Assembly: GCF_050409585.1 (NCBI RefSeq)
Contig: NZ_JBNUPE010000002.1
Coordinates: forward strand, 131,169-195,168
DNA from: Facklamia sp050409585
Lineage (GTDB): Bacteria; Bacillota; Bacilli; Lactobacillales; Aerococcaceae
Reading direction: 5' to 3'
DNA length: 64,000 nt
Shown: positions 35,237 through 43,179 of the stretch, one piece after another
How positions within the stretch are numbered: position 1 is the first letter of the stretch
Layout of the letters: each line of letters opens with the position of its first letter
Program-made: the position numbers and the translations under genes
The notes under the pieces: generated by a model
Database searches by the model: none
Told to the model about the DNA's origin: nothing
The model's input: the letters and a program-made list of their open reading frames with translations, nothing else

Positions 35237-35461
35237 ATGCATTTGATTGATTTGGGTTCTTATGCTGGAGCGATTATTGCAGTGATTACCTTGATTTCTA
35301 AGTTAATTGGCCTGATTACTGCCTTGCATGATCTAATTGAACGCATTGATTGGATGCAGGCCAAACTAGAAGCGTTTAACCAAGAGCTACAAACGATTAA
35401 ACAAAAGGTCGATCAAAACGATTATTTTATGTGGCCGGCAGAAAGTCGTCAATGGATATAA
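35237..35461 (+). CDS. Small membrane-anchored coiled-coil protein
   Basis: ATG 35237 with AAAAGGAGG 6 nt upstream gives 74 residues; a longer frame from 35198 lacks a ribosome binding site and runs through the preceding hairpin. One hydrophobic helix (about 7-31, SYAGAIIAVITLISKLIGLITAL) is followed by an amphipathic helix LIERIDWMQAKLEAFNQEL with heptad spacing up to residue 65. It resembles XhlA- or YvrJ-like small proteins in size and layout but I cannot assign a family. It precedes a holin, so it may help the lysis step or sense membrane state. Confidence 0.65.
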   Translation: MHLIDLGSYAGAIIAVITLISKLIGLITALHDLIERIDWMQAKLEAFNQELQTIKQKVDQNDYFMWPAESRQWI

Positions 35462-35483
35462 AAATAATAGAAAGGGTGATAGA

Positions 35484-35714
35484 ATGTTATCTAATCGTTT
35501 TTATGATTTAGGCAAATGGCTCGTATTAATTTTTCTACCAGCCTTGGCTGTTTTTGTACAAGGAATGGCCGACTTGTACCACTTGAATCAAGGAGGTCAA
35601 TGGGTGGGGCTGATTAATTTGTTAACCATCTTTTTAGGATCTATCTTACAAATATCCTCTTATCACTATCATCATAATGATAACTCGCCTAAGGGTTGGG
35701 GGGCTTTGATATGA
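35484..35714 (+). CDS. Phage-type holin (Dp-1 like)
   Basis: The 76-residue protein has two membrane helices (about 11-31 and 41-59) joined by a short loop, N-terminal NRFYDLGKWLVLIFLPALAV and C-terminal QISSYHYHH with a charged tail. This matches small class II holins of the Dp-1/phi LC3 sort, which form membrane lesions and let a lysin reach the wall. Its TGA overlaps the ATG of the lysin gene (ATGA), so the two are translationally coupled. No phage structural genes are near. Confidence 0.8.
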   Translation: MLSNRFYDLGKWLVLIFLPALAVFVQGMADLYHLNQGGQWVGLINLLTIFLGSILQISSYHYHHNDNSPKGWGALI

Positions 35715-36772
35715 TAAAAGATGCTTGGATGAGTCAAAGAATGGCTAGCTTAGCACCACTTTTTCAGAAATATCAAAGTCCGATATCGGTTGCGACCCGG
35801 ATGGCGCAATTTGTTTTAGAATCCAATGGGGGACGGTCACCGCTATATCTTAAATCCAATAATGGTTTTGGTATTAAATCATCTGCTCCCTGGCAGGGTA
35901 AGGTAGTCGACCATCCTTCACTAGAAGCAAATGGCCAGATGGTCGTTTCACAGTTTCGTGCTTATAAGAGTCTGGAAGAAGGCATTGAAGACCATGCTAA
36001 TTTCTTCACTTCAACCAACTACCGTAAGCAGGTTGCCTATAAGGCCGCTATTGCAGCAGCGGATTCCTTTGAAGAAGCCAAGGCTCTAACAGGCATTTAT
36101 GCCAGTGACCCCCATTATGGTGATAAGTTAATTGAAATTATCAACTGCTATGATCTTACGAGCTATAATCTAGCAGTGAATAGGGTGGAGGAATTAAATA
36201 AGCAATTGGATGAGCCTCTTATTATTGACCGGCGGTCAGAAGCTCTAGGTGGACAAGCAAAAGACAGGACTCTTGATGCTATCACAACCATTGTCTGGCA
36301 CTATACAGGTGTGAAACGGTCTTTAAATCGTCACATTTCAGACCACGAGGTCTTTTGGCATAAGCAACGTGGATGGGATCGTGGAGGCTATCACTTTTAT
36401 ATCGATAGTCAAGGACGAATTTACCAAAATTATGACCTAGAACGCATGACTTGGGGGGTAGCCAATTGTAATCATTTCTGTGTCCATCTATCCGTAGAAG
36501 CTAATGCCAAAGAAGACTATTCGCCTCAACAAATCAAAGCTAGAGACTGGCTCACGCGTAAACTCATGAAAGATTTAAACTTACCCACTTCTGCTGTTAA
36601 AGGACATTGGGAAGTTAATAACAATACTCTTTGCCCCGGTTATAATCGAGCAGAAATGGAGCAATTTCGTCAGCAATTAGCGCTGCCGCTTAGTTGTTTA
36701 GTCGATCCAAGTAAGAAAGCAATATTCAACTTGGGGGATTATCGTTATCAAATTGTCCAGCTAACGGATTAA
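35711..36772 (+). CDS. Bifunctional lysin: glucosaminidase plus amidase
   Basis: ATG 35711, 7 nt after GGGGGG and overlapping the holin stop, gives 353 residues. The N-terminal half (about 5-150) is a GH73 glucosaminidase domain: ATRMAQFVLESNGG with the likely catalytic Glu, NNGFGIKSSAPWQGK, FRAYKSLEEGIEDHANFF, and LTGIYASDPHYGDKLI. The C-terminal half (about 185-335) is an Amidase_2 domain: IVWHYTGV, HKQRGWDRGGYHFYID, HLSVEANA and GHWEVNNNTLCPGYN, giving the zinc His/His/Cys set. There is no signal peptide, so export probably depends on the holin. The design is that of a phage endolysin. Confidence 0.9.
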   Translation: MIKDAWMSQRMASLAPLFQKYQSPISVATRMAQFVLESNGGRSPLYLKSNNGFGIKSSAPWQGKVVDHPSLEANGQMVVSQFRAYKSLEEGIEDHANFFTSTNYRKQVAYKAAIAAADSFEEAKALTGIYASDPHYGDKLIEIINCYDLTSYNLAVNRVEELNKQLDEPLIIDRRSEALGGQAKDRTLDAITTIVWHYTGVKRSLNRHISDHEVFWHKQRGWDRGGYHFYIDSQGRIYQNYDLERMTWGVANCNHFCVHLSVEANAKEDYSPQQIKARDWLTRKLMKDLNLPTSAVKGHWEVNNNTLCPGYNRAEMEQFRQQLALPLSCLVDPSKKAIFNLGDYRYQIVQLTD

Positions 36773-36836
36773 TGGAATTAGTCTCATTTTTTTCCTCTCT
36801 CCACCTTAAGACGGATACTATCTGAATGGATTATGC

Positions 36837-36842
36837 TATGAT
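36837..36842 (+). promoter_or_regulatory. Extended -10 for the DUF4230 gene
   Basis: TATGAT preceded by TGC (TG-N extended -10) lies 34 bp before the start. No clear -35. Confidence 0.45.
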
Positions 36843-36875
36843 AGTAAATAGGCAAACTTTAAAAGAGGTGAATAG

Positions 36876-37502
36876 ATGAAACAAGCGCTTAAAACATTCT
36901 TGAATTATTTCTTTCTACTAGTAGGCATCCTTTTTTTTGTAGCTTGGATAGGTTGGTACGGATTCAATCATTTTGTTCACTCCATACCTAATCAAGTAAC
37001 GGATCAAGAATTAGTATTAATCAAAAATCGTTTAGAAGATTCACAGGAATTAACCACTATGAAATATCACTACACTAATATGGGAAAATTTGAAAAGCAT
37101 AAAACGATAAAGTCTTGGGAAATTCCCTTTACTGAATCAGAGTTTATGATGACCTATTCCGGTATCATTCATACAGGGGTAGAGTTAGGAAAGATTGACG
37201 TCATTTCTAATGAAGAAAACCTAGTGGTTAAAGTCCCACAAGCGAAAATTTTAGCGCATGAAGTAGAAGATGATTCAATCGAAATCATTGATGAAGAAGG
37301 TTCGCTATTTAATCCAATTAAGGTGGATGATGTTGTGAGTCTTCAATCTGACCTAAAAAAAGAAATGGAGAAGCAAGCTTTATCTAAGGGATTATTAAAG
37401 GAAGCACAGAATTATTCACAAAGCCAAATTGAAAAATTGCTAACAGATATGCTGAAAACAATTGATCCTGAAATTCAATTAACAATTGAAACGGCAAGCT
37501 AG
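36876..37502 (+). CDS. DUF4230 membrane-anchored protein
   Basis: The 208-residue protein has one N-terminal membrane helix (about 9-33) and an outside DUF4230 domain. Matching stretches are TTMKYHYTNMGKFEKHK, IPFTESEFMMTYSGIIHTGVELGKIDV, VKVPQAKILAHEVEDDSIEIIDEEGSLFNPI and the amphipathic C-terminal helix from about residue 150. The family function is unknown. ATG follows AAAGAGGTG. It stands alone between two terminators/promoters and is not part of the lysin cassette. Confidence 0.82.
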   Translation: MKQALKTFLNYFFLLVGILFFVAWIGWYGFNHFVHSIPNQVTDQELVLIKNRLEDSQELTTMKYHYTNMGKFEKHKTIKSWEIPFTESEFMMTYSGIIHTGVELGKIDVISNEENLVVKVPQAKILAHEVEDDSIEIIDEEGSLFNPIKVDDVVSLQSDLKKEMEKQALSKGLLKEAQNYSQSQIEKLLTDMLKTIDPEIQLTIETAS

Positions 37503-37508
37503 AGAACG

Positions 37509-37532
37509 AGGCCTTTTAATAAGGCCTTTTTT
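37509..37532 (+). terminator. Terminator after the DUF4230 gene
   Basis: AGGCCTT (37509-37515), 5-nt loop, AAGGCCT (37521-37527), then TTTTT. Confidence 0.8.
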
Positions 37533-37550
37533 CATTTGTTTTTCTCCTAG

Positions 37551-37578
37551 TGTAAAGCGAATTCAAATTCGTTATAAT
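37551..37578 (+). promoter_or_regulatory. Promoter before the FAD/NAD protein gene
   Basis: TGTAAA (37551-37556) and TATAAT (37573-37578) with 16 bp spacing. Good -10, poor -35. Confidence 0.5.
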
Positions 37579-37609
37579 GGAAGTTGAGAAAAAGATAATG
37601 GAGGTCATT

Positions 37610-39082
37610 ATGAAAGTAGCAATTATTGGAGCAGGGGTTGCTGGAGCGGCTGCCGTTAAAACAATTCTTGAAGAAAATCACCAAGGTCTGATAAATCATG
37701 TGGATGTTTTCGAAGACCGTAAACAATTGGGAGTAGGCTCCCCTTATGAGCCTGATTCTAACCAATTATTAATGAACTCCTATGTCGGTGATTTAGGTTT
37801 TGAATGGCAAGACGCTGACCACTATCTAAGGTGGTTACAAGATCATTATCCCGAATATGCCCACAGGGATATTTTTTCACCCAGACCTATTTTTGGTGAG
37901 TATATCCAGGATTATTTTAGTCCATACTTTGAAGAAGATATCATTCATGTGGTGAATCAGCGTATTCATCAACTGAAAATTAAATCCCCCAAGACTTATT
38001 ACCTATATGACGCGCAAGGTAAGCAATATGGACCTTATGATTCTGTCTTAATGACAGTAGGTCATCCACCTTATGCCGATTATTATAATCTTTTGGGACA
38101 AGAAGGCTATATTCACCATCCTTATCCAGTTGAACAGCTTCTAAGTGATTTGGACTATCAAAAAGGAATTGGAATCATTGGATCCGGATTAACTGGGATT
38201 GATATTATGCGTTATTTACAAGATCACTATCCAATTACCATTGATCATCCGGTGACTTTTTATATTTTAGACCAGCCCTTTTCGACACCGAAGTTTGAAC
38301 GCTATGCCGAAGACTTGGTTTTTAACTTAAATGCAGATTGGATTGATAAGCAGTTGGCCCAATCTAATGGTCAAACAATCCCTTTAGAAGCTATATTTCA
38401 TCAATTTGAAGAGGATATGGAAGCCAATGGGGTAGATTGGAAATCTTTAGTCGAAAGATACAGTCAAGGATCCATTGGAGAAGGTTTAATGGCTATCCAC
38501 CAACAAAACCGTCGATTAAGTATCTTACAATTATATGGTCGCAAGTTGACTGCCTTTCTACCAGCCTTGAATATGGCCTTATCATCCCAAGATCGCATAC
38601 GCTTCTTTAAAGATTTTATGGGACTTTTCGAACATTTTAGAAGTCAAACACCGGCTGAAAGTATTGCGTTTATTTTACAAGGTTTGAAAGATGGACGTAT
38701 TCGGATTGTTTCTGGTATGAAAGCTGTGGAAGTGAATGCCCAAGGATTTACCGTTGTCACTCAAAAAGGCTTACGCTATCAAAGCGGCTATTTAATCAAT
38801 GCAACCGGCTTTGACCAAAACTTAGAGACAGCCGCTCAACATGATCCTTTAATTAATCAAATGTATCAAGAAGGAATTATCCAAGCAAATCCATTGGGTG
38901 GTATTCTTGTTGATTGGCCGCATACTCAAGTTCTTAGTCAAAGATTTGGCCGATTGGAGCATTTATATCTAACAGGTCATTGGATTTTCTCTACTCAATT
39001 TGGTAACAATAATACCAAGCTGACCTATAAGCAAGCAGAAGCTTGTGTGAAACACTTGCTTGAATCTGCACGGGATATTTAG
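37610..39082 (+). CDS. FAD/NAD(P)-binding oxidoreductase-like protein
   Basis: ATG 37610 with GGAGG 5 nt upstream gives 490 residues; the frame is open further upstream (37577) without a ribosome binding site. KVAIIGAGVAGAAAVKTIL is the N-terminal dinucleotide fold. The remainder fits the FAD-NAD(P)-binding family PF13454: VDVFEDRKQLGVGSPYE, GIGIIGSGLTGIDIMRYL as a second nucleotide site near 200, and INATGFDQNLE toward the end. Such proteins are often annotated hydroxyacylglutathione hydrolase or N-oxidase relatives, but activity is unproven. It precedes ugd copy 2 by 61 bp. Confidence 0.8.
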   Translation: MKVAIIGAGVAGAAAVKTILEENHQGLINHVDVFEDRKQLGVGSPYEPDSNQLLMNSYVGDLGFEWQDADHYLRWLQDHYPEYAHRDIFSPRPIFGEYIQDYFSPYFEEDIIHVVNQRIHQLKIKSPKTYYLYDAQGKQYGPYDSVLMTVGHPPYADYYNLLGQEGYIHHPYPVEQLLSDLDYQKGIGIIGSGLTGIDIMRYLQDHYPITIDHPVTFYILDQPFSTPKFERYAEDLVFNLNADWIDKQLAQSNGQTIPLEAIFHQFEEDMEANGVDWKSLVERYSQGSIGEGLMAIHQQNRRLSILQLYGRKLTAFLPALNMALSSQDRIRFFKDFMGLFEHFRSQTPAESIAFILQGLKDGRIRIVSGMKAVEVNAQGFTVVTQKGLRYQSGYLINATGFDQNLETAAQHDPLINQMYQEGIIQANPLGGILVDWPHTQVLSQRFGRLEHLYLTGHWIFSTQFGNNNTKLTYKQAEACVKHLLESARDI

Positions 39083-39143
39083 TTTTAACTTAGAGTGAAC
39101 TTTTGTATAATAGAATTAAAATAACGAAAGATAAGGTGGCGTC

Positions 39144-40307
39144 ATGAAAATAACAGTTGCAGGAATGGGTTATGTCGGGCTTTCAAATGCGATTCTTTTG
39201 GCTCAATATAATGAAGTGAAAGCGATGGAAATTGTTAAAGAAAGGGTCGATTTAATCAATCAAAAAATTGCACCTATTGTGGACGCTGAAATGGAAGATT
39301 ACCTAGCCAATCATTCTTTAAAGTTAGAAGCCACCGATGATCCTAGCTATGCTTATAGTGGGGCAGAATTAGTGATTATTGCTACGCCAACTAATTATGA
39401 TGACGCTAATAATCACTTTGACACTTCAGCTGTCGAAGAGGCGCTTGATAAAGTTAAAGAATATGCCCCTCAGGCAGTAGTTGTGATTAAATCAACCATT
39501 CCTGTCGGCTATACTGAGGAAATTCGTCAAAAATATGGTATGGATATTATCTTCTCACCAGAATTTTTGAGAGAAGGTAAGGCGCTTTACGACAACTTGC
39601 ATCCTTCTCGTATTATTGTCGGCAATGAATCTGTTCATAGTCAGACAGTAGCTGAATTATTTGCTGAGGCTTGCTTGGATGAAGAAGTGTCTATCTTAAC
39701 CATGCCTTCAACTGAAGCAGAAGCAGTAAAACTCTTCTCCAATACTTATTTGGCTTTAAGGATTTCATATTTTAATGAATTGGACACCTATGCTGAAGTA
39801 CGTGGCTTAAACAGTCAGCACATTATCCAAGGAGTAGGGCTTGACCCTAGAATTGGTGATCACTACAATAATCCGTCATTTGGGTATGGTGGCTACTGCC
39901 TGCCTAAGGATACCAAGCAATTGCTGGCTAATTATCAAGACGTTCCAAACAACTTAATTCAAGCGATTGTGGATTCGAATGCAACCCGTAAAGAACATAT
40001 TGCTTCACAAGTTTTAAAACATCAAGCGCAAGTAATCGGCATTTACCGCTTGACCATGAAATCCAATTCGGATAATTTCCGTCAATCTGCTATTCTTGAT
40101 ATTATTAAACAGCTGCGAGCAGAAGGCAAAGAGATAATTATCTATGAACCGACACTTGAAGAAAAGCAATTTGATGGCGAAGAAGTTGTAGCTGATTTTG
40201 AAGTCTTTTGTCAAAAGGCTGATATTATTCTTGCTAATCGCCTTGCAGATCAATTAGCAGCTGTAAAAGAAAAAGTCTATAGTCGCGACGTTTTTGGCAA
40301 TAATTAA
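39144..40307 (+). CDS. ugd: UDP-glucose 6-dehydrogenase (copy 2)
   Basis: The 387-residue protein is a close paralogue of the product of 25130: GMGYVGLSNAILLAQ, VIIATPTNYDDANNHFDTSAV, IKSTIPVGYTEEIRQKYG, SPEFLREGKALYDNLHPSRIIVG and GYGGYCLPKDTKQLLANY with the catalytic Cys are all present. It makes the UDP-uronate used for capsule or teichuronic-type polymers. TATAAT with a TG extension lies at 39104-39111. It is not inside a glycan cluster, being flanked by an FAD protein and the convergent atp operon. Confidence 0.93.
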   Translation: MKITVAGMGYVGLSNAILLAQYNEVKAMEIVKERVDLINQKIAPIVDAEMEDYLANHSLKLEATDDPSYAYSGAELVIIATPTNYDDANNHFDTSAVEEALDKVKEYAPQAVVVIKSTIPVGYTEEIRQKYGMDIIFSPEFLREGKALYDNLHPSRIIVGNESVHSQTVAELFAEACLDEEVSILTMPSTEAEAVKLFSNTYLALRISYFNELDTYAEVRGLNSQHIIQGVGLDPRIGDHYNNPSFGYGGYCLPKDTKQLLANYQDVPNNLIQAIVDSNATRKEHIASQVLKHQAQVIGIYRLTMKSNSDNFRQSAILDIIKQLRAEGKEIIIYEPTLEEKQFDGEEVVADFEVFCQKADIILANRLADQLAAVKEKVYSRDVFGNN

Positions 40308-40317
40308 GATAAATATA

Positions 40318-40357
40318 AAACCTTCCGTTAATTTGAAAACGGAAGGTTTCTTTTTAT
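40318..40357. terminator. Bidirectional terminator between ugd copy 2 and atpC
   Basis: AAACCTTCCGTT (40318-40329) pairs with AACGGAAGGTTT (40338-40349); TCTTTTT follows on the plus strand and an A-rich run precedes it, giving T residues for minus-strand transcription out of atpC. Confidence 0.85.
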
Positions 40358-40794
40358 TGATTATGTTGATGTTTGAAAGCATCCAATTGGTTGAGTGCTT
40401 TTCGTAATTCAATTTCAGCTGAATGATAAGCGCGAATATCTTGATTGATTTCTGCTTGTTTCAGCTTATCTTCAGCCATGGACAACTCCATTTTAGTCTG
40501 GGCGTCATCAATATCTAGGGCTCGAACGGCCATGTTGGCAATAATATTAAGTTCGTTGTCCCGAATTTCCAATAGTCCACCGTTAATAGCGATATAGTCA
40601 TCCGGTTTGCCTTCGACTAGAGGTGCTACGATAACAGTTGAGATGTCTAAGACGGTCATCATGGCAATATGATTGGGTAGAATGGTGATACCACCATCAA
40701 TGGTTTGCACATGACATTTGCGGGCACGTTTGGTATAGACTACGCCATTAGGAGAGATAATCTGAACTTGTAGATTTTTAAGCGTTTGCGTCAT
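40354..40794 (-). CDS. atpC: ATP synthase epsilon subunit
   Basis: The start codon encoding MTQTLKNL at 40794 is chosen because GGGAG lies about 8 nt ahead; a longer frame would run further into atpD. The 146-residue protein has the N-terminal beta sandwich (VQIISPNGVVYTKRARKCHV, GGITILPNHIAMMTVL, DYIAINGGLLEIRDNELNIIA) and a C-terminal two-helix domain (DAQTKMELSMAEDKLK onward). Epsilon is part of the central stalk and an ATPase inhibitor. It overlaps the end of atpD by 17 bp and ends the operon. Confidence 0.93.
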   Translation of the reverse strand: MTQTLKNLQVQIISPNGVVYTKRARKCHVQTIDGGITILPNHIAMMTVLDISTVIVAPLVEGKPDDYIAINGGLLEIRDNELNIIANMAVRALDIDDAQTKMELSMAEDKLKQAEINQDIRAYHSAEIELRKALNQLDAFKHQHNQ

Positions 40795-42238
40795 CCAAAT
40801 CCACTCCCATTTTCTTAGCTTTTTCAATGGCTTGATCGATATTTCCTACGTTACGGAAAGCTTCTTCAGGCAGATTATCGTAATCACCATTTAGAATACC
40901 TTCGAAGCCGTCAATTGTTTCTTGTACGGTTACGTATGAACCTGGAATACCAGTAAAGGCTTCTGCTACGTGGAAGTTTTGTGATAGGAAGAGCTGAATA
41001 CGTCGGGCTCTTTTAACGGTTAGTTTTTCAACTTCACTCAACTCATCTACACCCAAGATGGCGATGATATCTTTGAGGTCTTGATAGCCTTGCAAAGTTT
41101 GTTGAACGCCACGAGCTACCCGATAGTGTCGTTCGCCAACAACATCTTCAGATAGGGCTGAAGAAGAGGAGGCGAGTGGATCAACTGCTGGGTAGATACC
41201 CTGCTCGGTTAATTTACGCTCTAAGTTAGTGGTTGCATCTAAGTGAGAGAAGGTAGTCGCTGGCGCTGGATCTGTATAGTCATCGGCTGGTACATATACT
41301 GCTTGTATGGATGTAATCGATCCTGCCTTGGTGGAAGTGATTCTCTCTTGCATGGCTCCCATTTCAGAAGCTAAGGTAGGTTGATAACCTACTGCTGAAG
41401 GCATCCTTCCAAGTAGAGCCGAAACTTCAGAACCTGCTTGAGTAAAACGGTAGATGTTATCAATAAAGAGCAAGACATCTTGATGCTTTACATCACGAAA
41501 ATACTCTGCCATGGTTAAACCAGACAAAGCTACCCGCATTCTAGCTCCAGGGGGTTCATTCATTTGGCCAAAGACCATGGCTGTATTTTTAGAAACACCA
41601 GAGTCGCGCATTTCATGGACGAGGTCGTTTCCTTCACGCGTTCTTTCACCAACTCCAGTGAAGACCGAAAGGCCACCGTGTTCTTGGGTAATGTTATGAA
41701 TTAATTCTTGAATTAATACCGTCTTACCGACACCGGCTCCTCCAAAAAGACCAATTTTTCCACCCTTGAGGTAGGGAGCTAATAAGTCAATGACCTTTAT
41801 TCCTGTTTCTAAGATTTCGAAGTTTGAAGCCAGTTCGCTATATTCAGGCGCATCGGCATGAATGGAATGTTTGACTACATCTGGGAAGAGTTCAGGTCCA
41901 TTATCGACTGTATCTCCTAAAACATTGAATACGCGTCCTAATGTAGCTTCACCTACGGGTACTTTAATGGCTTCACCTAAATCGACAACAGCCATGCCCC
42001 GTGATAAACCTTCGGTTGCTTCCATGGCAATGGTACGTACGGTGTCATGCCCAATATCAATAGCGACTTCGAGTACCACTTTTCGGTGTTGGAGAATCGT
42101 CTTTAAGTCGGATGTTTCATTTACTTCCTCAAGGTCGGTTACAACCAGGGCATGATGGATTTCTGGTGTTCCGTATTCTAAAGGAAAGGAAACATCCACG
42201 ACCGGTCCGATTACTTGTTTGATATGTCCGATTCGCAT
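40778..42238 (-). CDS. atpD: ATP synthase beta subunit
   Basis: The 486-residue catalytic F1 subunit has Walker A GLFGGAGVGKTVLIQE, GERTREGNDL with the catalytic Glu, LLFIDNIYRFTQAGSEVSALLGRMPSAVGYQPTLA as the Walker B and catch-loop region, and TTFSHLDATTNLERKLTEQGIYPAVDPL. The last block shows SSSSALS where most beta subunits have DSTSRIL/M, a modest departure. It lies 2 bp from atpG. Confidence 0.96.
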   Translation of the reverse strand: MRIGHIKQVIGPVVDVSFPLEYGTPEIHHALVVTDLEEVNETSDLKTILQHRKVVLEVAIDIGHDTVRTIAMEATEGLSRGMAVVDLGEAIKVPVGEATLGRVFNVLGDTVDNGPELFPDVVKHSIHADAPEYSELASNFEILETGIKVIDLLAPYLKGGKIGLFGGAGVGKTVLIQELIHNITQEHGGLSVFTGVGERTREGNDLVHEMRDSGVSKNTAMVFGQMNEPPGARMRVALSGLTMAEYFRDVKHQDVLLFIDNIYRFTQAGSEVSALLGRMPSAVGYQPTLASEMGAMQERITSTKAGSITSIQAVYVPADDYTDPAPATTFSHLDATTNLERKLTEQGIYPAVDPLASSSSALSEDVVGERHYRVARGVQQTLQGYQDLKDIIAILGVDELSEVEKLTVKRARRIQLFLSQNFHVAEAFTGIPGSYVTVQETIDGFEGILNGDYDNLPEEAFRNVGNIDQAIEKAKKMGVDLDDANA

Positions 42239-42240
42239 AC

Positions 42241-43179
42241 TTATTTCCTTCTTTCTTTATGTTGGGCTTGAGCACCTGCAACAATTTCGATAATTTCATT
42301 GGTTACTTTAACTTGTCGGGCGCGATTATAGCGCAACTGCAAGTCTTCAATGATTTCTTTAGCATTTTCAGTGGCCGATTGCATGGCAATCATACGTGAG
42401 AAATGTTCAGCTGTTTTGGCCTGTAAGAGGGCACCGTAGACAAAAGATTCGATATATTGAGGAACTAAGCCTTCTAATACTGCTTCCATTGAGGGCTCGA
42501 TTAAAAAGACTTCCGAAATTAATTCTTTTTTATCAAAAGATGGATCAAGTTCCATACGGCGGTTTAAAGAAACTACCGGTAATAAGTTATCGACTCCAAA
42601 TTTTGAATTCGTACCGGAACCTAGTCCATAGTGATTGTAAGCTAAATAAAGCTCATCACATTCTTTCTCCACATAGGCTGAACGTAGTTGTCTGATGAAG
42701 TAGTGAGCTTCTTGAAAGCCCGGCTGGTCAGACAGCGGATAGTAAGAGCGAGCAATTTTGTAGCCCCGTTCGCGGCAATATCTTTCACCTGTCCGTCCTA
42801 GGGTATAAAAAACTAATTCTTGTTCTTCATCAAAGTTTTGTTCTTCAATCCACTCATCCAGCCCCTTAATTAAGTTAACATTATAGGAACCTGCTAAGCC
42901 CTTATCAGTTGAGATAAGAAAAATACCAATTTTGTTTACTTTCCGGGGAGTGATTAAAGAGCGAATTTCTGGTTTGGAAAAGTTAGGAGGGGTGACTTTT
43001 AAGGTATAGTGCAGTTGCACTATGGTTTCTCTTAAATGATCAATATAGACTTGATAAGATTGAGTCATATCCAATAAATGGTTGACTTTATTTCTTGAGA
43101 CCATCTGCATAGCATTAGTTATTTTTTTTGTTTTTTCAGTAGAAGCAATATGTCGTTTGATTTCGTTTAAAGACGGCAT
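42241..43179 (-). CDS. atpG: ATP synthase gamma subunit
   Basis: The 312-residue rotor shaft subunit has the N-terminal helix NEIKRHIASTEKTKKITNAMQMVS and the C-terminal helix MQSATENAKEIIEDLQLRYNRARQVKVTNEIIEIVAGAQA, which form the coiled coil. The central Rossmann-like domain has GIFLISTDKGLAGSYN. It is somewhat longer than the 285-300 usual for the family. The start shares one base with the end of atpA. Confidence 0.95.
   Translation of the reverse strand: MPSLNEIKRHIASTEKTKKITNAMQMVSRNKVNHLLDMTQSYQVYIDHLRETIVQLHYTLKVTPPNFSKPEIRSLITPRKVNKIGIFLISTDKGLAGSYNVNLIKGLDEWIEEQNFDEEQELVFYTLGRTGERYCRERGYKIARSYYPLSDQPGFQEAHYFIRQLRSAYVEKECDELYLAYNHYGLGSGTNSKFGVDNLLPVVSLNRRMELDPSFDKKELISEVFLIEPSMEAVLEGLVPQYIESFVYGALLQAKTAEHFSRMIAMQSATENAKEIIEDLQLRYNRARQVKVTNEIIEIVAGAQAQHKERRK

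Noticed and set aside
33584..36772. Prophage
   Set aside because: Only holin and lysin are phage-like; no integrase, repressor, capsid, tail or attachment site duplicates were seen.
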